In this document: one piece after another, positions 34,783 to 43,428 of the stretch
How the letters are laid out: each line of letters begins with the position of its first letter
Position numbering within the stretch: position 1 is the stretch's first letter
NCBI RefSeq assembly: GCF_900289175.1
Contig: NZ_LT985747.1
Location: forward strand, 1,290,350 to 1,354,349
Origin: Paenibacillus faecalis
GTDB lineage: Bacteria; Bacillota; Bacilli; Paenibacillales; Paenibacillaceae
Direction: 5' to 3'
DNA length: 64,000 nt
Made by a program: the position numbers and the translations under genes
Notes under the pieces: model-generated
Databases searched by the model: none
Seen by the model: the letters and a program-made list of their open reading frames with translations, nothing else
Told to the model about the DNA's origin: nothing

Positions 34783-35067
34783 TTAAGGCCCAAAAAGCCA
34801 TGTGCCAACAACCATAATGATAAATATTGCTAAAAAGGCTATCCCATTTAAAACTAAAAGAAAGATGTCTTGTTTCGATCCGTTTTTATGATAAACGGCT
34901 CCTGCAAGAAATAAACCGATCGGAGGAAGAAACCATGTGGACAGCAGGCCAATTCCATCAAATTTATCACCGCTGTGAAGAAACAAATCAATAATAAATA
35001 GTATAACGGTTAGGGTAAGTAGCGTAGATGATATGGTGCGGAAAACTATAATTCGGTTTGATGTCAT
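34783..35067 (-). CDS. Small membrane protein of unknown function
   Basis: 94 aa with three predicted membrane segments and short polar loops (HKNGSKQD). GGGGAG lies 6 bp before ATG 35067. Convergent with the PLA2 gene, 35 bp apart. Family not recognised. Confidence 0.65.
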   Translation of the reverse strand: MTSNRIIVFRTISSTLLTLTVILFIIDLFLHSGDKFDGIGLLSTWFLPPIGLFLAGAVYHKNGSKQDIFLLVLNGIAFLAIFIIMVVGTWLFGP

Positions 35068-35132
35068 ATCATGCTCCCCTCTTCATAGTATCTTTAACTA
35101 TTTGGAATAATCTGATGTGCCACGCATTACCG

Positions 35133-35173
35133 AAACAGCAGCCCTGGTGCTTCACTGCAACGGGCTGCTGTTT
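35133..35173. terminator. Hairpin with terminator-like stem
   Basis: AACAGCAGCCC and GGGCTGCTGTT are perfect 11-bp arms, followed by TTTT on the plus strand. It lies 117 bp past the beta-helix gene stop and could end that transcript. Nothing else was recognised in 35174-35289. Confidence 0.5.
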
Positions 35174-35289
35174 TAAATGATTTCAATTTTTGGTCTTGCT
35201 CGAAAGAACGCAACTTCTTGTTCTCGACGTATCGCTTCCTGTGAAGCTTGTTCACTGTCTCCAGCGATGCTTGCAGAGCATTCTTAAAG

Positions 35290-37587
35290 TCACTTCTTCG
35301 ACTTTACCTCTTCGATCTTCACATGATCGATATAAGCTTTTTTCGCTGGGCCCGATTGTTTATAAAAATATACGGTGACCATTTTTGCTGCACTTCCTGT
35401 TGAAAATTCAATAGAATGCAGACTATAGTCTGTTGACGTTACCGGAATTTTATACTCATGGTGCTGCCCACCCTCATTCCATTTCACGCCCATATAAACC
35501 TTTTGACTGGCGTCACCGTTTTTTGTATGTGCGCTAATCCGATAGGTTGTGTTAGGCTCAACAGCAAGCTGTTGCTCGATCGAACCTCCAGCGTTAACAG
35601 CTTTAATATAACCTGCATAATTCCCTTGATATGCGTTTCCGTCATTCGTAATTCCCGCATTCCACTGCCAATTCCAAGGCGCTTTATTTTCATGCTGAGA
35701 TGTATTCTCAAAGTCTCCATTTTTGATCGCTGCTTGCGGTCTTGGAATCACAGGTTCAAACGGTTCAACATCAGGATATGGGTCCTGTTCATATTCATGT
35801 ACACCCACATCCGGCATACCATTATAAAGCGGATTACCGAAAAAATCCCGTTGTCCCGGATCTTCCGTTTCGATTACAAAACGGCCTGCATTGATCAGCG
35901 GTGAACCGGCGCTTAACTTATATCCGTCAAGTTCATCCCACTTCACCTGATCGGGCCGGATTGTGCCTGGAATATTTAGTACGGAACCCGACTTGCCTGG
36001 ATCAACTAACCCCGGATCTTCCGTAATCATGAATGGATCGGGGATCTGCTCTGACGAAGGAACATTGTTGCCGAAAAAAGCGTTGTTATGATACGTCCAG
36101 CTTGGCTTGGACTGATATCGGCCAGTTCCATGGTTAATAAACACATTGTTATAAAGCTGTACTTCCACATTCCCACCCTGAGATACCATCATTTGAGTGT
36201 TCATCCCAGGTCCGACATAGAAAACATTATTGTATACCTTGACGTTTTCCATCGCACTGCCGCCGCAAACCGTGAAAATCTGATACTTGTCATTTTGACT
36301 TATATTGTAGCGAAAAATACCGTCTTTCACACCTCCGCCTTCATTCTCTGTACAAAACAGAAGCGTTCCTCCTTCATTGTTGTAGGAGTAGTTATACTGA
36401 TATATCGTTCCTTGCGTACCTTGGTCAAAGTCCCAAGGCATTCCATCTCTCGTTGATTTCCCGCCTGTTGCCTCATTAAATTGAAAAAGCGCATGGTCAC
36501 CATTCCACAGCCACATACCGGCATTATAACCAGCAGATCTTACGTTATAACCGTCGATGAAATTATATTCAACAAGCGCACCATCTGTCATATGCGGAGC
36601 AATACCGTCTCCGCCGATGTTATAAAGCTTATTACCGCGGATCACAACATTTGTCATCGGAGTCCAAGGCGTTATCGTTTTGTCCCCATAAACGTTATCC
36701 TTGAATCGAAGCAAGTCTCTGCTTTTCCAATCGGTCCAAAAAATGATGCCAGAGCGATCAACGTTACGAATCTCATTATTTTCAATCACGATTTGATCGA
36801 AAGTTGTTCTTTGATTCACACTGCCTTCTGGTATTTGATTATTGGCCAACCCGGGAATTCGTACCGACACTTGAATGGCTGCACTGCCATCCCCATCTTT
36901 CTTATCCTCACCGTTAACATCATGAATGTAAAGATCATGAAGATAGAAATCACGCAGTACCGTTATTTCATTCAGGTCGGTTTCCGTTTTATTGCCCAGG
37001 CCGGCATTCACACCCAAAATCAGGATGCCGCGGCGCGGACTTGTAGCTTTTTGAGCACCTGTATTCGTAATTTCCAAATGTCCAACTTCCCAATGTTCCT
37101 GATTATAGAACTTGATTGTATTTTCTGCTCCATTCCCTTGCAGCAGCGGTTTGGGGCCTTCACCGTATGAACCAATAACAATTCGCTTCCCAGGTTCGCC
37201 TGATCCTTTCGGCTCCAAGGACCCGGTCCACTTGCCACCCGCTTTAAAAAGGATTTTGTCCCCCGGCATAAATGTTACCGTATTCACTTTACTTAAAGAT
37301 TTCCATGCCTGCTCCGGACTTTGCCCGCTATTTTTGTCTGAACCGTTCAAATCATCAACATAATATGTAGTGGCTCCTGGTGAAAAAACAAATTCACTGT
37401 CCAACATGCGCATCATATCCTTCCCTTCAGCAGCATCCGTCTGTTCATTCTTCGAATCCGTCAACTCTACAACGACATTCGCATCCACCGCCTCCATCAT
37501 TGCCTCTGCCATTACGACCCGAGAGCCAAATATCAAGACAAAAATCGTAAGAATGAGAAATGAAACGCTGTAAATTATTTTTTTCAT
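35290..37587 (-). CDS. Secreted right-handed beta-helix protein with C-terminal carbohydrate-binding-like domain
   Basis: 765 aa. Signal peptide about residues 1-28. TTYYVDDLNGSDKNSGQSPEQAWKSL opens the domain (quoted in part as YYVDDLNGSDKNSG), followed by repeated beta-helix rungs with Asn ladders (VIRGNKLYNIGGDG, FQFNEATGGKS, YNYSYNNEGG, VYNNVFYVG) to about residue 600. The last about 145 residues (NGDFENTSQHENKAPWNW onward) look like a jelly-roll CBM. Probably a polysaccharide lyase or glycosidase. Its place beside a GH112 phosphorylase raises a GH136-like lacto-N-biosidase, a beta-helix family, as one option. The 198-bp gap upstream has its own cre site. Confidence 0.75.
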   Translation of the reverse strand: MKKIIYSVSFLILTIFVLIFGSRVVMAEAMMEAVDANVVVELTDSKNEQTDAAEGKDMMRMLDSEFVFSPGATTYYVDDLNGSDKNSGQSPEQAWKSLSKVNTVTFMPGDKILFKAGGKWTGSLEPKGSGEPGKRIVIGSYGEGPKPLLQGNGAENTIKFYNQEHWEVGHLEITNTGAQKATSPRRGILILGVNAGLGNKTETDLNEITVLRDFYLHDLYIHDVNGEDKKDGDGSAAIQVSVRIPGLANNQIPEGSVNQRTTFDQIVIENNEIRNVDRSGIIFWTDWKSRDLLRFKDNVYGDKTITPWTPMTNVVIRGNKLYNIGGDGIAPHMTDGALVEYNFIDGYNVRSAGYNAGMWLWNGDHALFQFNEATGGKSTRDGMPWDFDQGTQGTIYQYNYSYNNEGGTLLFCTENEGGGVKDGIFRYNISQNDKYQIFTVCGGSAMENVKVYNNVFYVGPGMNTQMMVSQGGNVEVQLYNNVFINHGTGRYQSKPSWTYHNNAFFGNNVPSSEQIPDPFMITEDPGLVDPGKSGSVLNIPGTIRPDQVKWDELDGYKLSAGSPLINAGRFVIETEDPGQRDFFGNPLYNGMPDVGVHEYEQDPYPDVEPFEPVIPRPQAAIKNGDFENTSQHENKAPWNWQWNAGITNDGNAYQGNYAGYIKAVNAGGSIEQQLAVEPNTTYRISAHTKNGDASQKVYMGVKWNEGGQHHEYKIPVTSTDYSLHSIEFSTGSAAKMVTVYFYKQSGPAKKAYIDHVKIEEVKSKK

Positions 37588-37616
37588 TAAATCGCCTCCT
37601 TTTATCATTCAACACC

Positions 37617-37632
37617 TTAAAAGCGCTTTCAA
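37617..37632 (-). promoter_or_regulatory. Putative CcpA cre site
   Basis: Minus strand TTGAAAGCGCTTTTAA, matching the catabolite-responsive element TGAAAGCGCTTTCA with one deviation. It lies 30-45 bp before the beta-helix start, a position expected for CcpA repression. Confidence 0.65.
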
Positions 37633-37721
37633 AAATTTTCGTATCAAAATGACTGAATCTTCATTTCTATGATAAAGCTGAAGCCGATTATTACCATGGA
37701 CTGATTTACAATTTAAATGAT

Positions 37722-37760
37722 GAACCGAACGATAATCTAGCCTGAAGATTCGTCCGGTTC
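37722..37760 (-). terminator. Hairpin after the GH112 gene
   Basis: Minus strand GAACCGGACGA pairs with TCGTTCGGTTC (one mismatch) across 17 nt. No clear T tract follows, so it may protect the upstream mRNA end or only partly terminate. Confidence 0.45.
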
Positions 37761-37785
37761 AACAGTACACTAAACAATGAAGGCT

Positions 37786-39960
37786 TTACAGTTCATCCAC
37801 ACGGAACCATCGATGTCCGCCTGCTTCGAGTGAAACCTCCACACTTGTATTTACATCTTTATAAAGCATTGTCGTTTGCGGCTCCAGTGAATTGTTGATC
37901 ACGATCACCCAGCCTGTTTCCAAATATGCTGCACATTCCGTCTGAGGATTGTCACAGTACCATGTTTTCAGGTCGTTCTCTGCTCCTGCTGTCCAGTAGA
38001 TCGAGCGCAGAAGCAATCTTGCATTCTCCGGTGAGTACGGAAGTCCGGCAATATATACGCTACGGCCTTTTCCGAATTCATTCGCCGCAACGGCGATGTC
38101 ACCACGCTGCATTTGTACGATCTGCGTTTGTTCGCTAACGCTGCGGATAAACTCGATCTTCTCACCACAATCCACAGGGCCTGTTATCCCCTTCATTATG
38201 AAATGATCAGCTGTGTTCTCCTGGTCATACTTCGTATAGCTGAGTGTATATCCGACTTCTTTATCCACACCGAGCACATCACCCATTTGGAAAAAGCGGC
38301 CTTGATGCTGATATGCACTCGGCTCGCCAATCCCGATAAATCCGCCGCCGTTATACACGAATTCTTTCAGCTTGCAAATGATGTCTTCATCCACCCAGTA
38401 ATCGTGTCCGCTCCAAGCCGTACCCGCATCACCGGCATTGATAATAACACCGATATCAGACGGGATTCCCTTTTCCTTCACATCATCAAAGCTGATAAAT
38501 TCCACATCCACAGCCATTCCGCTCAACGCTTCAATGACGCCAACGTATGAATAGATTTTTTTATACCAAAGGGCGTGAGCCACCATCGCTGTTTGCCAGG
38601 AGCGTAGTTTCCCCCATGCATTTAGCACAGCTACCTTAAATTTCGGCGTGTATGCTTTCGTGCCGCCAATCCGGTCATAAATCGTCCGGAATTCATTGCT
38701 GATATTTTCAACACATTCAACAAAATCCGGAAATTGAACCGCCAGGCTTAAATAACCGCCATAACCGATTCGATCAACTGGCTTACGAAGGATCGCCCTT
38801 CTCGCTTGCAGCCAGTTATCGATCGCCTCTGTCGTCGGGTCTCCCCCTTCATGGAACGTATCCGGGAAGAAATATGGCAGGAAGCGTCCTTCTGTGTATT
38901 TCACACCTGGGATATCAGAAATCATCCGCAGCGTCGCACCGTTTCCTACCGAACCAACAACTGCATCAAGCCCCGTTGCCTCAAAGAACTCACCATACGG
39001 CTCCGTTCCGATCCAGTTGTCACCAAGGAACATCATCGCTTCTTTGCCCTCTTGATGGGTCAGTTCTACAAGCTCCCGCACAAGCTCGCATACGAATTTC
39101 TGTTGAAAATCCATCCAATCACGATATTGTGGGCTAGGATTACGAAACGGCGTATTATGATAGCCCTGATCAACCAGATCTTCCGGCCGCAACTTATATC
39201 CGTATTCCTGTTCAAACTGCTCCAGTGCAAGCGGGCTAATCGTCGTTGAGTACCCAAACCAGTCAATCAGTTTCTCCTTGGCATGTTGATTAAATATATT
39301 GGTAAAGTGATAGAAAAACGTCGTAAAACGAACGACATCCACATGTGGATTGTCATTGAGCCAGCGCTTCATAACTTTGATGATATGTGCTCTTGTTTCC
39401 GGTTGGCGGGCATCGTATGGGATTTCATGCGGTTTGTCGCCCCAATCATTCGTCAAATGATTGTACATTTGCGTCGAATCCCATATTTGCCATACGAGAA
39501 ATGAGACGGTATAGCTGTGAAACTTCTTTGTACCGCGAATCGTCACCGTTTCCTTATCTGCATCGAAATCCCAAGTAGTGGGGTCCACAACCTGTCCGGT
39601 TGTCCGATCGATCACTTCCCACCAAACTTTCGGATCATGATCCTTGTCCACCATGACTTGTTCCTTGAAGTAACCGTGCATCAGATCGATTTCCAACGTT
39701 TCGGCTACAGCCGTAGTATGCGGAGTCATAAGGTAGAGCTGCTGGATTTGATCCGGATGCTTCTTAGGCCACTCTTGATCATTTCGTGTCGGGAAGTAAG
39801 TGGAATATACCTTTGCACCCAATTCCTCCAAACAATCCGGCAGACTCGTTCCATCGCTGTTCCGAACAGCATCCGCTCCCCAGCGCCGCATGATTTCCTT
39901 CAACTTCTCGTCCATCCCCGACTCAATCGGTAATGTGAGGCGTCCGTGACTTGCCATCAT
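37786..39960 (-). CDS. 1,3-beta-galactosyl-N-acetylhexosamine phosphorylase (GH112)
   Basis: 724 aa with no signal peptide. GRLTLPIESGMDEKLKEIM, WGADAVRNSDGTSLP, VVRFTTFFYHFTNIFN, MFLGDNWIGTEPYGEFF (with the acidic residue expected of the general acid) and GRFLPYFFPDTFHEGGDPT are signature blocks of galacto-N-biose/lacto-N-biose phosphorylases. It splits Gal-beta-1,3-GlcNAc or GalNAc with phosphate to galactose 1-phosphate in the cytoplasm. GGAGG lies 6 bp before ATG 39960. It ends the ABC-importer part of the operon, which fits uptake of the disaccharide. Confidence 0.93.
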   Translation of the reverse strand: MMASHGRLTLPIESGMDEKLKEIMRRWGADAVRNSDGTSLPDCLEELGAKVYSTYFPTRNDQEWPKKHPDQIQQLYLMTPHTTAVAETLEIDLMHGYFKEQVMVDKDHDPKVWWEVIDRTTGQVVDPTTWDFDADKETVTIRGTKKFHSYTVSFLVWQIWDSTQMYNHLTNDWGDKPHEIPYDARQPETRAHIIKVMKRWLNDNPHVDVVRFTTFFYHFTNIFNQHAKEKLIDWFGYSTTISPLALEQFEQEYGYKLRPEDLVDQGYHNTPFRNPSPQYRDWMDFQQKFVCELVRELVELTHQEGKEAMMFLGDNWIGTEPYGEFFEATGLDAVVGSVGNGATLRMISDIPGVKYTEGRFLPYFFPDTFHEGGDPTTEAIDNWLQARRAILRKPVDRIGYGGYLSLAVQFPDFVECVENISNEFRTIYDRIGGTKAYTPKFKVAVLNAWGKLRSWQTAMVAHALWYKKIYSYVGVIEALSGMAVDVEFISFDDVKEKGIPSDIGVIINAGDAGTAWSGHDYWVDEDIICKLKEFVYNGGGFIGIGEPSAYQHQGRFFQMGDVLGVDKEVGYTLSYTKYDQENTADHFIMKGITGPVDCGEKIEFIRSVSEQTQIVQMQRGDIAVAANEFGKGRSVYIAGLPYSPENARLLLRSIYWTAGAENDLKTWYCDNPQTECAAYLETGWVIVINNSLEPQTTMLYKDVNTSVEVSLEAGGHRWFRVDEL

Positions 39961-39978
39961 CCATCTCCTCCAATTCTT

Positions 39979-40824
39979 TTATCCTTTAATGCCACCCATA
40001 TTCAGGCCAGCAGTTATTTTCCGCTGCAATAAAGCATACATAAGCATCGTTGGCAGCATGACGAGCACCAAACCTGCAAACAATGCGCCCCAGTCAGTGG
40101 AAAAGCGTTGAATTTCCATCAGGTAAGCCAGTCCTAGCGTCAGCGTCCGTTTTGTCTCCGTTGTGATAAAAGATAAAGCCATCACGTATTCGTTCCAAAA
40201 AGCCATAAAGTTGAAAATCGTAATCGTAATCATGCCCGACTTGGCCATCGGCAATATAACCTGGATCATCGTCTTGAAGTTCGAACAGCCGTCAATCGCC
40301 GCAGCCTCTTCGTATTCCTTCGGAATCGTAATCAGGAAACCGATCAGCAAATAAATCGTAAACGGAATCGCGCTAGCAGCATAAGCAAGGCTGAGTCCAA
40401 TAAGGGAATCAAGCAAATTCATGTTATTGAGCAAAATAAATAGTGGTATAATACTGAAGGCAACCGGGATAAACAAAGAGCCCATGTACAGCTTTTGCAA
40501 CCACTTACGAAATGGGAACTGGAATCTAGCAATGACATATGCGGCTGCAAAAGAAAGACCGTTGCATACGACCAGAGCAATCGCCGTTACCAAAATGGAG
40601 TTAAAGAAATAGGCACCAAGATTTGCCTTGTCAAGCGCGTTTATATAGTTCTCCCAACTTAACGAGGATGGGAGTGACCAAGGATTGTCATAAAACTCTG
40701 TCGTCGTTTTGAATGATGTCATTAAAGTCCAGAACAAGGGATACAGCACGATCAAGCTATAGATGAGAAGAACGATGCGTGTGAGTAGATTAGAAGCAAA
40801 GTTCCTTCCTGTGTTTTCATTCAT
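39979..40824 (-). CDS. ABC sugar transporter permease (MalG-like)
   Basis: 281 aa, six membrane segments, with EAA loop EYEEAAAIDGCSNFKTMIQV near residue 190 and the C-terminal ITAGLNMGGIKG end typical of MalG-type subunits. Pairs with the permease encoded just upstream. 14 bp gap, AAAGGAGG before the ATG. The operon encodes no ATPase; a shared MsmX-type ATPase from elsewhere is probably used. Confidence 0.92.
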   Translation of the reverse strand: MNENTGRNFASNLLTRIVLLIYSLIVLYPLFWTLMTSFKTTTEFYDNPWSLPSSLSWENYINALDKANLGAYFFNSILVTAIALVVCNGLSFAAAYVIARFQFPFRKWLQKLYMGSLFIPVAFSIIPLFILLNNMNLLDSLIGLSLAYAASAIPFTIYLLIGFLITIPKEYEEAAAIDGCSNFKTMIQVILPMAKSGMITITIFNFMAFWNEYVMALSFITTETKRTLTLGLAYLMEIQRFSTDWGALFAGLVLVMLPTMLMYALLQRKITAGLNMGGIKG

Positions 40825-40838
40825 CGCGTTCTCCTCCT

Positions 40839-41726
40839 TTAATACTCGTACGTTTCCCGCGCCGTCAGCTTCTCGCTGATGACGGAAAGTGTAATGGTAA
40901 TAAGCAATGTAAATACGCCCACAGCCATCGCGTAGCCAAAGTTTCCATTTTCAAAGCCCTGGCGGTACATATAAGTCATGAGCACGTCAGATGCATGGTC
41001 TGGACCGCCGTTTGTCATCACCTTGATGTAAACGAAGCTTTGGTTAAATATGCCGATCAGGAAAAAGATAATCGTAATTCGCACCACTGTCCAGATCAGC
41101 GGAAATGTGATTTGGCGGAACTGCTGAAACTCGGTTGCTCCCTCCAGACGCGCAGCTTCGTACAGATGATCGGGAACGCCTTCCATAGCAGCAATATAAA
41201 TGATCATATAATAACCAACGGCTTGCCAAACGATCGGCAGAACGATTGCCCACAGGACAGTTCCCGTCTCACCGAGCCATGCATGTGTTAGAGCCTCCAG
41301 GCCGATGCTTTTCAATAGTGAATTCAATATCCCGAAAGTCGGATGATAAATAAAAGACCATAATACGGCAATCACGACAAGTGCAAGAACGTTCGGAAAA
41401 AAGAACACAGTACGGTAAAACGCCTTTTCCTTCAGTTTCTTACGTGTCAACATGTATGCAAAAGATAGAGCTAAAAACATCGTTATCACAGGGGCAACGA
41501 CCAGAAGCAACAAGTTATTGCTAAACGACTTCCAAACAATCGGGTCATCGATCAATGTTTTAAAGTTACCGAGACCGATAAATTCTGTCGTATCGGAAAT
41601 ACCGCTCCAACTGTAGAACGCCATCACAATCGCCTTCAAAAATGGATACAAGCTGAATATGCCAAATAACAACAACGCCGGAATCGTGCATCCGAGTATA
41701 AATAAACCTTTTCTTTTATGTTTCAT
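40839..41726 (-). CDS. ABC sugar transporter permease (MalF/UgpA-like)
   Basis: 295 aa, six membrane segments; basic N-terminus MKHKRKGLF; EAA loop LYEAARLEGATEFQQFRQIT. First permease of the importer, after the binding protein. TAGGAGTGAG precedes ATG 41726. Confidence 0.92.
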   Translation of the reverse strand: MKHKRKGLFILGCTIPALLLFGIFSLYPFLKAIVMAFYSWSGISDTTEFIGLGNFKTLIDDPIVWKSFSNNLLLLVVAPVITMFLALSFAYMLTRKKLKEKAFYRTVFFFPNVLALVVIAVLWSFIYHPTFGILNSLLKSIGLEALTHAWLGETGTVLWAIVLPIVWQAVGYYMIIYIAAMEGVPDHLYEAARLEGATEFQQFRQITFPLIWTVVRITIIFFLIGIFNQSFVYIKVMTNGGPDHASDVLMTYMYRQGFENGNFGYAMAVGVFTLLITITLSVISEKLTARETYEY

Positions 41727-41748
41727 GTCGTCTCACTCCTATTAACGA

Positions 41749-41779
41749 GTCTCGGTGAAGGAAACCCCTTCACCGAGAC
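41749..41779 (-). repeat. 13-bp hairpin between binding-protein and permease genes
   Basis: GTCTCGGTGAAGG and CCTTCACCGAGAC are perfect arms with a 5-nt loop and no T tract. Such intercistronic stems after a binding-protein gene usually stabilise its mRNA and lower permease output. Confidence 0.75.
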
Positions 41780-41796
41780 GGACATTGCCATTTGGA

Positions 41797-43185
41797 TCAC
41801 TTCGACTTTTCAATAATTTCCCGCAATTTCGTGGACGCTGTATCCACCCGGTCGATCCACTCATCAACCGTCATTTCTTTGTTCATAATGTTGCTGATTG
41901 GGTTAAACATCTCTTCGTTAATCATCACTTCAGTCTTTGGTGTTACTTTCCATTGGAAGAAAAGAGGTTTAACGCCGTTGTCAAATACTTTCATCGATTC
42001 ATAAACGGACTCTGGAATATAATCTTTAGCGATTTCGGCTCCGTTCTTAATGGCCAATACACCGGTTGTTTTCTCTGCATTCAGTTTCACATTATCTTCT
42101 TTATATTGATAACGGATAAATTCTTTGGCGAGCTCTTTATTTTTCGCTTTGGCAGGAACGAACAGCCCTTCATAAGCTACAGCCACATAACGCTGTTGAC
42201 TGCTCTCGAATGTAGGAATCGGCAAGAAGCCAAACTCAAAGCCTTCTTCACGCGGCGCATCCTTCATTTCACCTTCAAACCAGTTGCCGTTCGGGACAAA
42301 TAGCGCTTTTCCTTTAAGGAACTCGGTTTGAGCTTGTGTATGGTTGAGCGCCACCGTACCCGGCATTAAATAATCTTTGTGGGCAATATCGTAGAACACA
42401 GTAAATGCCTGGCGAATTGCATCCGATTTCACCGCATCCTTCTCGTAACTAAGCACATTGTTCATCGCTTCTTCACCGCCTGCAGAAGCGATCGCAGGCC
42501 AAAGCACCGATTCCAGATACGTTGGGTAAATACCTTGATATGTGAAGAGCGATCTGCCTTCTTCCTTGGCAACATCACCAAGAGCGAAGAACTCGTCCCA
42601 AGTTGCAGGCGGTTCCCAGCCTTTTTCTTCGAACAGATTTTTGTTATACCACAAACCTAAAGATGACATATAAAATGGAGCATAATAAATGTTGCCGTCA
42701 TCATGAGGCATCGCATAGTCCAAAATACCTTCAGTCATCATGTCTTTAAGCGGAACATCTTGGTCTAACGCGTTTTCGTCGAATATGTCATTTAGCGGCT
42801 CAAGCGCTTTCTCTTTAATCATGGAAGAAATCGTACCTGTTTGGTCAGACATCGGTGCGTAGATCATATCCGGCGGATTCCCCGACACGATCTTCGGCTT
42901 GATCACATCCATAATTTTCGGATTGGATGTCAAATTCACTTTTACTCCGGGATAGTCTGCTTCAAAGCGTTTGATTACTTCCTCCCAGTACACCTTGCCG
43001 AAACCGCCTTCAAAAACTGCAATATTTAACTCTTTGTTTGCAAATTCTTTCGTGCCGTCGGCATTAACCGTCGTTTCCGGCTCAGCCTGCGGCGTTTCAG
43101 CTTGTTTGCCACCACCGCAGCCAGCAAATAAAGATGCCACTAGCGTCAAAGCAAGAGCCGAAGACCACAGCTTATGTTTTTTCAT
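41797..43185 (-). CDS. Sugar ABC transporter substrate-binding lipoprotein
   Basis: 462 aa. Lipobox LFAGC at residues 19-23, then an extracellular solute-binding family 1 fold (VNLTSNPKIMDVIKPKIVSGNPPDMIYAP; late segment FIRYQYKEDNVKLNAEKT). By context it likely binds galacto-N-biose, lacto-N-biose or oligosaccharides that contain them. GGGAGGGG precedes the ATG. First gene of the operon; no regulator gene lies beside it. Confidence 0.92.
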   Translation of the reverse strand: MKKHKLWSSALALTLVASLFAGCGGGKQAETPQAEPETTVNADGTKEFANKELNIAVFEGGFGKVYWEEVIKRFEADYPGVKVNLTSNPKIMDVIKPKIVSGNPPDMIYAPMSDQTGTISSMIKEKALEPLNDIFDENALDQDVPLKDMMTEGILDYAMPHDDGNIYYAPFYMSSLGLWYNKNLFEEKGWEPPATWDEFFALGDVAKEEGRSLFTYQGIYPTYLESVLWPAIASAGGEEAMNNVLSYEKDAVKSDAIRQAFTVFYDIAHKDYLMPGTVALNHTQAQTEFLKGKALFVPNGNWFEGEMKDAPREEGFEFGFLPIPTFESSQQRYVAVAYEGLFVPAKAKNKELAKEFIRYQYKEDNVKLNAEKTTGVLAIKNGAEIAKDYIPESVYESMKVFDNGVKPLFFQWKVTPKTEVMINEEMFNPISNIMNKEMTVDEWIDRVDTASTKLREIIEKSK

Positions 43186-43248
43186 TGAATGCCCCTCCCA
43201 AGTCTCTTTTTATTTCCTATGCTTTTATGCTACGACAAAAGGACTACA

Positions 43249-43277
43249 ATGCCCATGCACACAATTTACATGGGCAT
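43249..43277. repeat. Inverted repeat in the importer leader
   Basis: ATGCCCATG and CATGGGCAT are perfect 9-bp arms around 11 nt, 64-92 bp before the binding-protein start. Followed on the plus strand by T7, but no plus-strand gene ends here. An operator for an unlinked regulator is possible. Confidence 0.5.
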
Positions 43278-43329
43278 GGACTTTTTTTACTTCATACACC
43301 ATGTCGGTGCGGGAGTAGATATTTTTGGC

Positions 43330-43404
43330 AACAAAAAACACCGCTTCTTATGGTTTAGTGATTTTAAAAAAAGCACTATACCATACAGAAGAGGTGTTTC
43401 TTAT
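43330..43404 (-). terminator. Long imperfect hairpin after yutD
   Basis: AAACACCGCTTCTTATGGTTTAGTG and its near-complement (arms about 25 nt, 43336-43360 and 43374-43399) with a T6 tract on the minus strand. It acts as terminator of lipA-yutD; its length is unusual. Confidence 0.7.
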
Positions 43405-43428
43405 TAGAAGATATTTGTCGAAGGTTCC

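Noticed and set aside
35174..35289. Possible gene remnant downstream of the beta-helix gene
   Set aside because: No translation in any frame resembles a known family and no start signals are present.
36481..37170. 229-aa plus-strand frame inside the beta-helix gene
   Set aside because: Antisense shadow of a clear gene with signal peptide and repeats; no ribosome-binding site.
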